A DNA stretch of 64,000 nucleotides from Candidatus Endomicrobiellum incisitermitis (GTDB lineage: Bacteria; Elusimicrobiota; Endomicrobiia; Endomicrobiales; Endomicrobiaceae), in the NCBI GenBank assembly GCA_031275795.1, contig JAISOG010000035.1:1-64000 (forward strand), written 5' to 3'. Below the pieces are notes generated by a model, which was given only the letters and a program-made list of their open reading frames with translations, was not told the DNA's origin and made no database searches. The translations under genes were made by a program, and so were the position numbers. Shown piece after piece: positions 48,471-58,205 of this stretch; the first letter of the stretch is position 1, and every line of letters starts with the position of its first letter.

Positions 48471-49250
48471 ATGTTTTTTAAAAACCTCAATATTGAGTTG
48501 AAAACGGCAAGAGAAATTGAAAAAATGAAAATTGCCGGTAAAGTTGTAGGTGAAATTTTAGATAAACTTTCTGAAATAATAAAACCTAACATAACGACTA
48601 AAGATATAGACATATTTGTAGAAAAGTATATAAGGTCATCAAAAATGGTGCCAGCTTTTTTAGGGGAAAAAGGTATAAGTTATCCTTTTCCAGCTTCAGC
48701 GTGTGTGTCTATAAACAACGAAGTTGTGCATGGGATTCCGAATGTTTCTCGTGTGCTTAAAGATGGCGACATTGTTTCTGTGGATGTAGGTGTTCTTTAT
48801 GAAGGTTATTACAGTGATGCAGCAAAAACCTATGTAGTCGGTAATATTTCCGACATCGCATCTAAACTTCTTAGAGTTACAGAAATGTCTTTAGAAAAAG
48901 GCATTGCACAAGCATTGCCAAACAATCGTCTTGGCGACATTTCTTGTGCTGTGCAAGAAACAGTAGAAAATGAAAATTTCTCTGTTGTAAGAGATTTTGT
49001 TGGGCATGGTATTGGCAGATCTTTACATGAAGATCCACAAATACCAAATTACGGAAAAGCAAATACAGGCATAAAGCTTCTATGTGGAATGGTTTTAGCA
49101 ATAGAACCTATGGTAAATGTAGGAAGTTATGAGGTTGTTATGTTAGATGACGGTTGGACCATTGTTACAAAAGATGGCAGTTTAAGTGCTCATTTTGAAC
49201 ATACAGTTGCTATAAGAGAACATGGTTATGAAATTTTAACAAAGGTATAA
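48471..49250 (+). CDS. map: Methionine aminopeptidase
   Basis: VVHGIPN…[18 protein letters not shown]…[16 protein letters not shown]…EPMVN. Confidence 0.96.
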   Translation: MFFKNLNIELKTAREIEKMKIAGKVVGEILDKLSEIIKPNITTKDIDIFVEKYIRSSKMVPAFLGEKGISYPFPASACVSINNEVVHGIPNVSRVLKDGDIVSVDVGVLYEGYYSDAAKTYVVGNISDIASKLLRVTEMSLEKGIAQALPNNRLGDISCAVQETVENENFSVVRDFVGHGIGRSLHEDPQIPNYGKANTGIKLLCGMVLAIEPMVNVGSYEVVMLDDGWTIVTKDGSLSAHFEHTVAIREHGYEILTKV

Positions 49251-49251
49251 A

Positions 49252-49473
49252 ATGGCTAAAGAAGAAAAAATTATTGTTGAAGGTAAAATACTGGAAGCTT
49301 TGCCCAATGCAGTTTTTAGAGTGAAACTTTTAGAGGGAGGATCCATTATTTTGGCGCATATTTGTGGCAAAATGAGAATACATTACATAAAAATCCTTCC
49401 CGGAGACAAAATCAAAGTGGAACTTTCTCCTTACGATTTGTCAAGAGGCAGAATAGTATATAGAGAAAAATAG
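49252..49473 (+). CDS. infA: Translation initiation factor IF-1
   Basis: [21 protein letters not shown]…[33 protein letters not shown]. Confidence 0.96.
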   Translation: MAKEEKIIVEGKILEALPNAVFRVKLLEGGSIILAHICGKMRIHYIKILPGDKIKVELSPYDLSRGRIVYREK

Positions 49474-49504
49474 TATATTGTTCTATTTTTTTCAGGGGTA
49501 GAAT

Positions 49505-49560
49505 CTTGTTTAGTTTTGTTCAAAAACAAGATTTAAAAGTTGTTATTTTTGTGGTATAAT
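49505..49560 (+). promoter_or_regulatory. Hairpin (possible terminator) followed by extended -10 promoter before rpmJ
   Basis: CTTGTTT…AAACAAG (49505-49530), then TGGTATAAT at 49552-49560. Confidence 0.4.
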
Positions 49561-49609
49561 ATACACGCTTTGTTGAATTAAAATATATAGAAATATACGG
49601 AGTATCAAA

Positions 49610-49723
49610 ATGAAAGTTAGAGCATCAGTGAAACCTATTTGTCAAAAATGCAAAGTAGTAAAACGTAAAGGTGTAGTACGAGTAGTATGCCAAGATCCTA
49701 GACATAAGCAAAGACAAGGATAA
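49610..49723 (+). CDS. rpmJ: 50S ribosomal protein L36 (not in ORF track)
   Basis: [37 protein letters not shown]. Confidence 0.97.
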   Translation: MKVRASVKPICQKCKVVKRKGVVRVVCQDPRHKQRQG

Positions 49724-49810
49724 ATATTTTATTAATTTTATCTGTTGAAAAAACATAACTGCTTTTTTTGAATATATAAAAATAGAGACACAAAATCCGG
49801 AGGATAATAA

Positions 49811-50197
49811 ATGGCTCGTGTAGCTGGAGTAGAGTTACCAAAAAATAAAAGGCTTGATATAGCATTAAGATATATTTATGGTATCGGACCTACAACATCA
49901 AACGAAATTATCGCAGAACTTTCTTTAGATCCTGCTAAAAGAGTTAAAAATTTGACAGAAGAAGAAGTTAATAGAATTAATAATCTTATAACTAAAAACT
50001 TAAAAGTAGAAGGCGATCTTAGAAGAGAAATTCAAACAAACATAAAAAGACTTATAGAAATAGCCAGTTATAGAGGGTCTAGGCACAGAAGAAACCTTCC
50101 TGTAAGAGGGCAAAGAACTAAAACAAACGCACGTACAAGACGTGGTAAGAGAAAAACTGTAGGTGCAGGAAAAGCTCAAGACCAAAAGAAAGGTTAG
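49811..50197 (+). CDS. rpsM: 30S ribosomal protein S13
   Basis: [24 protein letters not shown]…[23 protein letters not shown]. Confidence 0.97.
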   Translation: MARVAGVELPKNKRLDIALRYIYGIGPTTSNEIIAELSLDPAKRVKNLTEEEVNRINNLITKNLKVEGDLRREIQTNIKRLIEIASYRGSRHRRNLPVRGQRTKTNARTRRGKRKTVGAGKAQDQKKG

Positions 50198-50252
50198 TTT
50201 TTTTAATAAAACAAAATAAAAATTATAAACATAAATAAAATACGGAGGAAGT

Positions 50253-50645
50253 ATGGTAGAAGAAAAAAAGACCGGTAGTTCTAAGAAAAAGAAATTTACC
50301 GGCTCTGCGGCAAGAGCATATATAATGTCAACATTTAACAACACTATTGTTAATATAACAGACGAAAGAGGAAACACTCTAGCTTGGTCTTCAGCAGGTG
50401 TTTCTGGTTTTAAAGGGACAAAAAAGGGGACTCCTTTTGCGGCACAACTTGCAGCTTCTTCTGTAGGTAAAAAAGCTTTAGATATGGGTGTAAAACAACT
50501 AGCAGTTTTTATTAACGGTCCAGGACCTGGAAGAGAAACTGCCATAAGAGGCTTGCAAAGTGCAGGTCTTGGCATAACAGCTATAAAGGACGTTACTGCG
50601 GTTCCTCACGACGGTTGTCGTCCACAAAAACTAAGAAGAGTGTAA
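50253..50645 (+). CDS. rpsK: 30S ribosomal protein S11
   Basis: [16 protein letters not shown]…[18 protein letters not shown]…[13 protein letters not shown]. Confidence 0.97.
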   Translation: MVEEKKTGSSKKKKFTGSAARAYIMSTFNNTIVNITDERGNTLAWSSAGVSGFKGTKKGTPFAAQLAASSVGKKALDMGVKQLAVFINGPGPGRETAIRGLQSAGLGITAIKDVTAVPHDGCRPQKLRRV

Positions 50646-50730
50646 TTAAAACAATATTTGGCACAACGGCTGCTGTTAAATATGTTTATATAAAAAGATT
50701 TTGTAAATAAACCTGGGAGGGTTTTAATAG

Positions 50731-51357
50731 ATGTCACGTTATTTAGGGTCAGTGTGTAAATTGTGTCGTCGTGAAAGAGAAAAGCTTTTTCTAAAAGGGG
50801 AAAGATGTTCTTCTAATTGTACTCTTGACAGAAAAAGAGGAAAGAATGGTCCTGGTCAGCATGGAGCTATCAAAGGTAAAATGTCTGACTACGCCAAACA
50901 TTTGCGTGAAAAACAAAAAGCAAGAAGAGTTTATGATTTAACAGAAGAACAGTTTGTTCATTATTATGAAGTTGCAGAAAAAATGAAAGGTTCTACTGGC
51001 GACAATCTTCTTAAACTTTTAGAAATGAGGTTAGACAATGTAGTTTTTAGGTTAGGGTTTGCATCTTCTAAGAAAATGGCAAGACAAATTGTCAACCATG
51101 GCAATATTTTAGTAAACGACAAAAAGATAGACGTGCCTCGTTATCAAGTTAAAGTTGGCGACGTTATAACAGTACCTGAAAAATATAAAACCAATGCTGT
51201 TATAAAGAATTTGCTTGAAAAAACAGCATCAAATATTCCTGCTTGGCTAAATTTTGACAAAAACAAAATAGCAGGAACAGTTGTAAGTGAGCCGCTTGCA
51301 GGAGAAGCGTCCCACCCTATCAAGAGTCAGCTTATTGTTGAATACTATTCAAAATAA
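50731..51357 (+). CDS. rpsD: 30S ribosomal protein S4
   Basis: SRYLGSVCKLCRREREKLFLKG…LEMRLDNVVFRLGFA. Confidence 0.97.
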   Translation: MSRYLGSVCKLCRREREKLFLKGERCSSNCTLDRKRGKNGPGQHGAIKGKMSDYAKHLREKQKARRVYDLTEEQFVHYYEVAEKMKGSTGDNLLKLLEMRLDNVVFRLGFASSKKMARQIVNHGNILVNDKKIDVPRYQVKVGDVITVPEKYKTNAVIKNLLEKTASNIPAWLNFDKNKIAGTVVSEPLAGEASHPIKSQLIVEYYSK

Positions 51358-51397
51358 ACTAACAACTACAAAGTTGTTTTAGTGAGGTTATAAAATA

Positions 51398-52378
51398 ATG
51401 AACGCACCGGATTTAGAAAAATTACGTAAACTTGTTTTAGATGAAAAAACTTACACTCCGTTCTATGGCTGTTTTACAGCAGGTCCTTTTGAACGTGGTT
51501 ATGGTCATACAATTGGAAATTCGCTAAGAAGGGTGCTTCTTTCTAGCTTAAATGGTGCAGCTATAACTTCTGTAAAAGTTACAGGTGCTTTGCACGAGTT
51601 TGCCGTTATTAAAGGTGTTAAAGAAGATGTTGCCCAAATAGTTTTAAATTTAAAAAAAGTTAGAGTTAAACTTAATAGTTCAGATGGGCCTGAAACACTC
51701 TATCTTAAAGCAACAAATCCAGGGAAAGTAACTGCAAAAGATATTGAAATGCATCTTAATGTTGAAATAATGAACCCAGAACAAGAAATTGCACATATAG
51801 ATAATGGTACAGTCCTTGAAATGGAAATGGAAGTAAATATGGGGAAAGGGTACGTACTTGCTGAAGAGTTAAAATCTTCTAAAGATTCTGTAGGCACAAT
51901 TCTTTTGGATTCTTTGTTTTCACCTGTAACGAAAGTCAATTATGAAGTCGAAAACACGCGTGTAGAACAAACTTTAAATTACGATAGGCTTGTTATAGAA
52001 ATTTGGACAGATGGGTCTATTTCCCCTAAAGATGCTTTAATAAAGTCTGCAAAAATATTTAGAAATAGTTTGGTAACGTTTACTGGTGACCCAGTAGAAG
52101 ATGAAGAGATTGTTGTAGACAATTCTTCTACTGAACAAAATGCAGACGAAGAAGACGTTTTTGGGCAAAATATAAGCACTATGAGACTTTCGAGAAGATC
52201 TTCAAACGGTTTACTAAATGCTGGTATAAGAACTATTGGCGGGCTTGTACAGTTGAGAGAAGACGAAATATTAAACCTTAGGAGGCTTGGACAACGTTCG
52301 TTTGAAGAGATAAAAGGCAAGGTTGAAGCGTTAAACTTAACATTTGGAATGAAAATTAAGAAGGGAGCAAAGAAATGA
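51398..52378 (+). CDS. rpoA: DNA-directed RNA polymerase subunit alpha
   Basis: GPFERGYGHTIGNSLRRVLLSSL…RTIGGLVQLREDEILNLRRLGQRSFEEI. Confidence 0.98.
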   Translation: MNAPDLEKLRKLVLDEKTYTPFYGCFTAGPFERGYGHTIGNSLRRVLLSSLNGAAITSVKVTGALHEFAVIKGVKEDVAQIVLNLKKVRVKLNSSDGPETLYLKATNPGKVTAKDIEMHLNVEIMNPEQEIAHIDNGTVLEMEMEVNMGKGYVLAEELKSSKDSVGTILLDSLFSPVTKVNYEVENTRVEQTLNYDRLVIEIWTDGSISPKDALIKSAKIFRNSLVTFTGDPVEDEEIVVDNSSTEQNADEEDVFGQNISTMRLSRRSSNGLLNAGIRTIGGLVQLREDEILNLRRLGQRSFEEIKGKVEALNLTFGMKIKKGAKK

Positions 52379-52728
52379 TAAAAACTTATAATGGCAGTAA
52401 GCTTGGGGTAACAAGCTCACATAAAAAAGCGTTACTTCGCAATTTAACTGCTCAATTGTTTCTTCATGAAAAAATAACTACTACGCTTCCAAAAGCCAAA
52501 GAGCTTGTAAGTTACGCTGAAAAGCTTGTAACAAAAGCAAAAAAAGCAGATTTAAGTGCTATAAGAGCAATAAATAGTGAAATACATAGCAAAGATATTG
52601 CAAAAAAAGTTTTTGATGTTTTGGTTCCAAGGTACAAAGAAAGACATGGCGGATACACACAAATTTTAAAAGTTGGAACAAGGCGTGGTGATAGCGCAGA
52701 AATAGCTGTAGTCAGATTAGTTGTTTAA
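52375..52728 (+). CDS. rplQ: 50S ribosomal protein L17
   Basis: KLGVTSSHKKALLRNLTAQLFLHEKITTTLPKAKE; ATGA overlap with rpoA. Confidence 0.96.
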   Translation: MIKTYNGSKLGVTSSHKKALLRNLTAQLFLHEKITTTLPKAKELVSYAEKLVTKAKKADLSAIRAINSEIHSKDIAKKVFDVLVPRYKERHGGYTQILKVGTRRGDSAEIAVVRLVV

Positions 52729-52893
52729 CAAATTTTTGTTATAGTCAAACTGATAAATTTATATTTATTTAAATATTAAAGAGCTTAGAGTGTTGATAAG
52801 ATAATAATCCTATAAAGTTTTATGTTGTGTTAGCTTAATTATGTGCATTCTAACTTTGTTATTTACTAATTTTAAATACGGAGAAAACTGTAA

Positions 52894-53922
52894 ATGTTTA
52901 ATTATATTTTTGGTTTATTTTCATACGATATGGGTATAGACCTTGGTACAGCTTCGGTTTTAGTATACATTAAAGGCAAAAATATTGTTTTAAGAGAACC
53001 TTCAGTAGTTGCTATGGATAAAGAGACAAAGCAAATTTTAGCTATTGGCATTGATGCAAAGAAAATGTTAGGCAAAACTCCTGCAAATATTATTGCTGTA
53101 AGGCCTCTTAAAAATGGTGTTATAGCAGACTTTGAAGCCACAGAAAAAATGATCAGATATTTTATAAAAAAAGTGCATAATAAAAGAGCGCTTCTTCATC
53201 CAAGAGTAGTTATAGGTGTACCTTCCGGGATAACAGAAGTTGAACGAAGAGCAGTGAGAGAATCTGCAGAACAAGCGGGTGCAAGAGAAGTATATCTTAT
53301 AGATGAACCTATGGCAGCAGCAATTGGGGCAGGAATTCCTATTGAAGATCCTGAGGGTAGTATGATAGTAGATATTGGTGGAGGCACAACAGAAGTTGCT
53401 GTTGTTTCTTTAGGTGGTATGGTAGTAGCAAAATCTTTAGAAGTTGCTGGTGACAAGATGGATGAAGCTATTGTTCAATATTTTAGACGTAAATATAATC
53501 TTGCAATTGGAGAAAATACTGCAGAATCAGTAAAAATGCAAATTGGTTCAGTTTTTCCTTTAGATCAAGAGTTGTCCATGGATGTAAAAGGTAGAGATTT
53601 GCTTACAGGCCTTCCTAAAACTGTAACAATGTGTTCAGAAGAAGTTAGAATAGCCTTAGAAGATCCTATAAGAAAAATAGTAGAAATAGTAAAATCTGCT
53701 TTAGAAGAAACTCTTCCGGAGCTTTCTGCAGACATTGTAGATAAAGGTATAATACTTAGTGGCGGAGGCTCTTTAGTAAAAGGATTCCCTGAATTGTTAT
53801 CTCAAGAGACACAACTTCCTGTAAATCGTGCAGACGACCCTGTTACTTGTGTAGTAAGAGGAACTGGTGCATATTTAGAAGAGCTTGACAATATAAAAAA
53901 ATCTAAGAAGAAAAATATATAA
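52894..53922 (+). CDS. mreB: Rod shape-determining protein MreB
   Basis: [29 protein letters not shown]…[12 protein letters not shown]…[12 protein letters not shown]. Confidence 0.97.
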   Translation: MFNYIFGLFSYDMGIDLGTASVLVYIKGKNIVLREPSVVAMDKETKQILAIGIDAKKMLGKTPANIIAVRPLKNGVIADFEATEKMIRYFIKKVHNKRALLHPRVVIGVPSGITEVERRAVRESAEQAGAREVYLIDEPMAAAIGAGIPIEDPEGSMIVDIGGGTTEVAVVSLGGMVVAKSLEVAGDKMDEAIVQYFRRKYNLAIGENTAESVKMQIGSVFPLDQELSMDVKGRDLLTGLPKTVTMCSEEVRIALEDPIRKIVEIVKSALEETLPELSADIVDKGIILSGGGSLVKGFPELLSQETQLPVNRADDPVTCVVRGTGAYLEELDNIKKSKKKNI

Positions 53923-53950
53923 AACAATTTTTTGGGTTTTTTAAGATGAA

Positions 53951-54790
53951 ATGAATTTATATCAAAAATCAAAATATGAAAATATTGTTTTTGTAATTTT
54001 ATTGCTGATATGTTTTTTGTTTATGTTTGGCAAGTTTTTTTCTACTCTAAAGTGTATAAAACATTTTGTTTATTATATGGCCTATCCCAGTCTAAGTGTA
54101 GCAAGCGACATTTTTAAATTTTCTGGCAACTTTGCTGATAATATTAAATCTTTAATCTATCTGCATCAAGAAAATATATCTTATAAACAAAAAAATCAAG
54201 AATTAACAGACCAACTTCGTAATTACAAGTCAATAACCCGTGAGTACGAGGACTTGGTAAAACTTATCAAGTTAGACAAAATTAACAACACAGAATCTAT
54301 CTACACTAAAATTACAGTTAGAGAACCTAGCTTGTGGTATCAGAGTTTTATAATAGACAAAGGCTTAGAAGACGGTCTTTATAATGGACTGCCCGCTGTT
54401 GTTTTTAGTAAAACAAAAAACAGTTTGTGTGCAATAGGCACTATAGTTGAAACTTACAAAAAATCATCCAAAGTTTCTCTAATAACCAACTCGGAATCTG
54501 TTTTGCCAGCAGAAATTAAAAACAAAGGTGTAAATTGTTTGGTCGAAGGCTTTAACTCGAATTTAGTTAAAGTAACTTATATACCACTAAGCGTAGATGT
54601 TAAACCCGGTGACGAGCTTGTAGTTAGCAACTTAAGTTCTTTCTTTAATGAAGGGATTCCTGTAGGTGTTATTAAAAATATTGAGCAAGACCCATATGTA
54701 GATTTTCAAACTGCCACTGCGGAAGTTTATTTTGATATGGGCTCTTCAAATATAGCGATTATTTTAGTACCTATGGAACAAAAAGAATGA
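53951..54790 (+). CDS. mreC: Rod shape-determining protein MreC
   Basis: N-terminal TM, coiled coil, MreC beta domains (IDKGLEDGLYNGLPAV…GDELVVSNLSSFFNEGIPVGVI). Confidence 0.9.
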   Translation: MNLYQKSKYENIVFVILLLICFLFMFGKFFSTLKCIKHFVYYMAYPSLSVASDIFKFSGNFADNIKSLIYLHQENISYKQKNQELTDQLRNYKSITREYEDLVKLIKLDKINNTESIYTKITVREPSLWYQSFIIDKGLEDGLYNGLPAVVFSKTKNSLCAIGTIVETYKKSSKVSLITNSESVLPAEIKNKGVNCLVEGFNSNLVKVTYIPLSVDVKPGDELVVSNLSSFFNEGIPVGVIKNIEQDPYVDFQTATAEVYFDMGSSNIAIILVPMEQKE

Positions 54791-55275
54791 AAAAACCAGC
54801 ACTTTATTTTTTAATTTATATAGTTTTTTGTTTGCTGCAATTTTTCCTTAATCAATACTTAAACGTTTTTGGAATTTCACCAAACTTTATTTTAGTGTTA
54901 ATTGTTTGTATAGGTCTTATGAAAGGTTCTTTTGACGCACAAATTATAGGCTTTTTGTTTGGCTTTACTTGGGACGTTTTTTCTACAGACATTTTTACAA
55001 CAAGGGCAATGCTGTTTACAATGTTAGGCTATTTTTCTGGAAAATTAGACAAAAAGTTTGACGCTGACAATATTTTTTTTCAGTGTGCTATTGTGCTTGT
55101 TACAAGTTTAGTTTACAACCTAGGAATTTATTTAGTTAGCTGTATTATAATGCAAAACAACGTGTTGTGCAGTTCAAATATTAGTGTGCTTAAAAACATC
55201 TCAAAAATTTTAGCTACAGTGGCTATAACCCCTTTCGTTTTTTATGTTTTACGTCGTGTTTTAAAGGGAGTGTAG
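54787..55275 (+). CDS. mreD: Rod shape-determining protein MreD
   Basis: Polytopic 162 aa between mreC and mrdA, ATGA overlap. Confidence 0.85.
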   Translation: MKKPALYFLIYIVFCLLQFFLNQYLNVFGISPNFILVLIVCIGLMKGSFDAQIIGFLFGFTWDVFSTDIFTTRAMLFTMLGYFSGKLDKKFDADNIFFQCAIVLVTSLVYNLGIYLVSCIIMQNNVLCSSNISVLKNISKILATVAITPFVFYVLRRVLKGV

Positions 55276-57060
55276 ATGGTTTGGCAAAAAAAAGACAAAT
55301 TTGCCTACGAAGCTTTTCTTGTTAAACACAAGGCAATCCTTGTGTTTTTTATATTTTTATTTGCAAGTTTATCTTTTCGTCTTTTTTATTTGCAAGTTAT
55401 AAAGGGTCGCAGGTATAAAAATATTTCAGAACAACAAAGGATTCACAATACTAAAGAATGTGCTAAAAGAGGCATTATATATTCTTTAGACAACCAAGTG
55501 CTTGCAGAAAGCAAAAACTCATACGTTTTATTGTACTATCCTTATCTAGACCACCAAAAACCTTCAGACCAAATTTTGTCAGAGATAAGCGCAATTTTAA
55601 AAAAAGAAATTAAACCTTCCAGTAGCGTTTTTTCTAAGTATGGTAGAAAAGTTATAGTTCTTGCAGAAAATCTAACTCTTAACGACATATTTAAAATTCA
55701 AGAAAAAAAATTTAAACTAAAAGGAGTTTATATAACAAAAGAACCTAAACGTTTATACCATTTTTCTAAACAAACTAGCCACGTAGTAGGTTATGTTAGT
55801 CAGATACAATCAAATGAGATGGAATCTTTGTCTGAACTGGGTTACAAACTAGGAGACTATATTGGTAGAGGAGGTATAGAACAATTCTACGACGAGTATC
55901 TACAAGGTGAGGAAGGTGGTTGGCAAATAGAAGTCAACGCTAAAGGATACAAAGTAAGAACGTCAAACTATATCCCGTCTGAGTCTGGAAATAATGTATA
56001 CTCTACTATAGATTTAAAACTTCAACACTGTGCATACAATGCTTTAAAACATAGCGATACAGGTAGAGGGGCGGTAGTTGTTTTAGACGTAAAAACCGGG
56101 GCAGTAAAAGCTTTAGTGTCATGTCCTGGGTTTGACTCAAACAAAATCTTAAATAAAAAAATTAGCAAGTATTTAAAAGATAAAAAACTTCCACTCTTTA
56201 ACAGAGCACTGCAAGCTTTATACCCTCCAGGATCTACATTCAAGATTGTTACTTTTGCTGCAGCTATGGATTTGCTTGATATTAACCCTTACGAAACTAT
56301 AGAATGCAAAGGCAAATTTGAGCTAGGTGATAGAATCTACATCTGTTATCACAAAACTGCTCACGGTAGATTAAACTTAATTTCAGCTATGGCAGTTTCA
56401 TGTAATGTTTATTTTTATAACTTGAGTTTAAGATTTGGCATAAAGAATTTAGAACTATATACTAGAAAATTTCTGTTCGGACAAAAAACTCTAATAGACT
56501 TGCCAAACGAAAAGCAAGGTTTTATTCCAACACCAGAATGGAAAAAAACAAAATTTAAAATACCTTGGCTACAAGGAGACACATTAGTTTTTGCAATAGG
56601 ACAAGGTGCACTTTGTGTAACGCCTCTACAAATGGCCAACATTATGTCCGTCATTGCAAACAAAGGTGTTGTCCATAAACCTTATGTGGTTGATAAAATT
56701 TTAGACTTAAACGGCAACGAAGTTTATAAATATAAAGAAACACTAAACGAAAATAAAATAGAACTTTCCAACAAAACTTGGGAATTTTTGCACAAATCTC
56801 TTTTAGAAGTTGTTGAAAATGGTACAGCAAGAAGATGCAAAATACCTGGCATAAAAATATCAGGCAAAACAGGCACCACACAAATCCCACACCAAAAAGA
56901 TCATGCTTGGTTTATTTCGTATGCTCCTTCACAGGCTCCAGAAATTGCAATGGCAGTTATTGTTGAAAATGGCGGCGGCGGTGGTTTAAACGCTGTGCCA
57001 ATAGCAAAAAAAATATATGAAACTTATTTTGGAGTTAGCGCGCCTGCAGCTTTGGATTAA
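55276..57060 (+). CDS. mrdA: Penicillin-binding protein 2
   Basis: ARRGIIY-like KRGIIYSLDNQVLAES, catalytic ALYPPGSTFKI (SxxK), SCN, KTGT. Confidence 0.95.
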   Translation: MVWQKKDKFAYEAFLVKHKAILVFFIFLFASLSFRLFYLQVIKGRRYKNISEQQRIHNTKECAKRGIIYSLDNQVLAESKNSYVLLYYPYLDHQKPSDQILSEISAILKKEIKPSSSVFSKYGRKVIVLAENLTLNDIFKIQEKKFKLKGVYITKEPKRLYHFSKQTSHVVGYVSQIQSNEMESLSELGYKLGDYIGRGGIEQFYDEYLQGEEGGWQIEVNAKGYKVRTSNYIPSESGNNVYSTIDLKLQHCAYNALKHSDTGRGAVVVLDVKTGAVKALVSCPGFDSNKILNKKISKYLKDKKLPLFNRALQALYPPGSTFKIVTFAAAMDLLDINPYETIECKGKFELGDRIYICYHKTAHGRLNLISAMAVSCNVYFYNLSLRFGIKNLELYTRKFLFGQKTLIDLPNEKQGFIPTPEWKKTKFKIPWLQGDTLVFAIGQGALCVTPLQMANIMSVIANKGVVHKPYVVDKILDLNGNEVYKYKETLNENKIELSNKTWEFLHKSLLEVVENGTARRCKIPGIKISGKTGTTQIPHQKDHAWFISYAPSQAPEIAMAVIVENGGGGGLNAVPIAKKIYETYFGVSAPAALD

Positions 57061-57088
57061 CAAAATGTAGAAAGAACATTCTCTCTAA

Positions 57089-57276
57089 AGATAGTTTAGT
57101 GTTTTATCGGAATTACCTTAAAGAGCGGCTTATGAGCAATAAACATTTAATGTTAAATTGTATGAAGCTAAATACAGTTATGTCTTTCTTGTCTTATTAT
57201 TTTGCGAGTTTGCTAATTTGATTAAATGTTTGTTGCGATTGCTCTGGTAACGTAGATAAGATTCTAAAGTAGACCA
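57089..57276. repeat. Palindromic element copy 1 (left end degenerate)
   Basis: AGATAGTTTAGTGTTTTATCGGAATTACC…GTAACGTAGATAAGATTCTAAAGTAGACCA. Confidence 0.75.
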
Positions 57277-57363
57277 ACCAAAAAAGTAGTGAGGAGGATG
57301 GAAGTTTGACTGTCTGTGCGGCGTATGAGCGGTTGCTTAATACTTAGGGACAATATACTGTAT

Positions 57364-57560
57364 AGGTCTAGTTTAGAATCTTAACGGAGTTACCTCAAAG
57401 AGCGGTTTATGAGCAATAAACATTTAATATTTCAAATTAGCAGTGTCTGAGCAAAATTCATTTATGTCTTTCTTGTCTTATTATTTTGCGAGTTTGCTAA
57501 TTTGATTAAATGTTTATTGCGATTGCTCTAGTAACGTAGATAAGATTCTAAACCAGACCA
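57364..57560. repeat. Palindromic element copy 2
   Basis: AGGTCTAGTTTAGAATCTTAACGGAGTTACC…AGTAACGTAGATAAGATTCTAAACCAGACCA; inner GAGCAATAAACATTTAAT / ATTAAATGTTTATTGCGATTGCTC. Confidence 0.9.
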
Positions 57561-57653
57561 ACCAAACTACTGAGGAGGAAAGATTGAGTGTCTATACACT
57601 GTATGAGAGGTTGCTTAATGACTTAAGGACAATCGTTGCTAACTATTCTGTAT

Positions 57654-58013
57654 AGGTCTAGTTTAGAATCTTAACGGAGTTACCTCAAAGAGCAGCTTAT
57701 GAGCAATAAACATTTAATATTGCAAAAGGAGTCTCTATAAAAACTCTAATGCCTATAATTGCTGTGAATTTTTTGACAATGCAAGGCAAAAAACACAGGG
57801 ATTATCGTGTCATAAACACAAGTTTTTTAACGCAGCAGTGTCAAAAAAGGCATAGTAAGGATATGCGCTAAGGTTTTTAGAGAGGCCCCATTCAGTGTTT
57901 GAAGCAAAATTCATTTATGTCTTTCTTGTCTTTTTATTTTGCGAGTTTGCTAATTTGATTAAATGTTTATTGCGATTGCTCTAGTAACGTAGATAAGGTT
58001 CTAAACTGGACCA
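57654..58013. repeat. Palindromic element copy 3, with ~165 bp nested insertion
   Basis: Same ends as copy 2; central part replaced or expanded by 57724-57890. Confidence 0.85.
57724..57890. repeat. Nested second palindromic sequence inside copy 3
   Basis: CTCTATAAAAAC … GGTTTTTAGAGAG and TTTTTTGACA (57769) … TGTCAAAAAA (57839) inverted repeats. Confidence 0.6.
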
Positions 58014-58028
58014 ACCACAAACTACTAT

Positions 58029-58205
58029 ATGTGTCAGTTTGAGGTGAAGAAAGCGGCGTATGAGAGCTTGCTTAATGATTTAGAGACTATGCTGGATAGG
58101 TCTGGGTTAGAACCTTATCGGAGTTACCTCAAAGAGCGGTCTATGAGCAACAAACATTTAATATTTCAAATTAGTATGTGTTTGAACTTTTACAGCAAAA
58201 ACTAA
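58029..58205 (+). CDS. Short ORF (58 aa) of unknown function embedded in the repeat array; may be a gene relic
   Basis: MCQFEVKKAAYESLLNDLETMLDRSGLEPYRSYLKERSMSNKHLIFQISMCLNFYSKN*; related degenerate frames occur upstream and at 14.8-14.96 kb (-). Confidence 0.35.
   Translation: MCQFEVKKAAYESLLNDLETMLDRSGLEPYRSYLKERSMSNKHLIFQISMCLNFYSKN
58102..58175. repeat. Partial (left-arm) copy of palindromic element
   Basis: GATAGGTCTGGGTTAGAACCTTATCGGAGTTACCTCAAAGAGCGGTCTATGAGCAACAAACATTTAATATTTCAAATTAG. Confidence 0.8.

Noticed and set aside
57089-58175. CRISPR array
   Set aside because: Repeats are ~190-200 bp palindromes with homologous, not unique, spacers; no cas genes.
57089-58175. Integron cassette array (palindromes as attC sites)
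   Set aside because: No integrase gene, no convincing GTTRRRY/RYYYAAC core pair, and spacers are mutually similar rather than distinct cassettes.
57089-58175. Shufflon-type invertible region
   Set aside because: Inverted repeats are present, but no tyrosine or serine recombinase gene nearby and no alternative C-terminal cassettes recognised.
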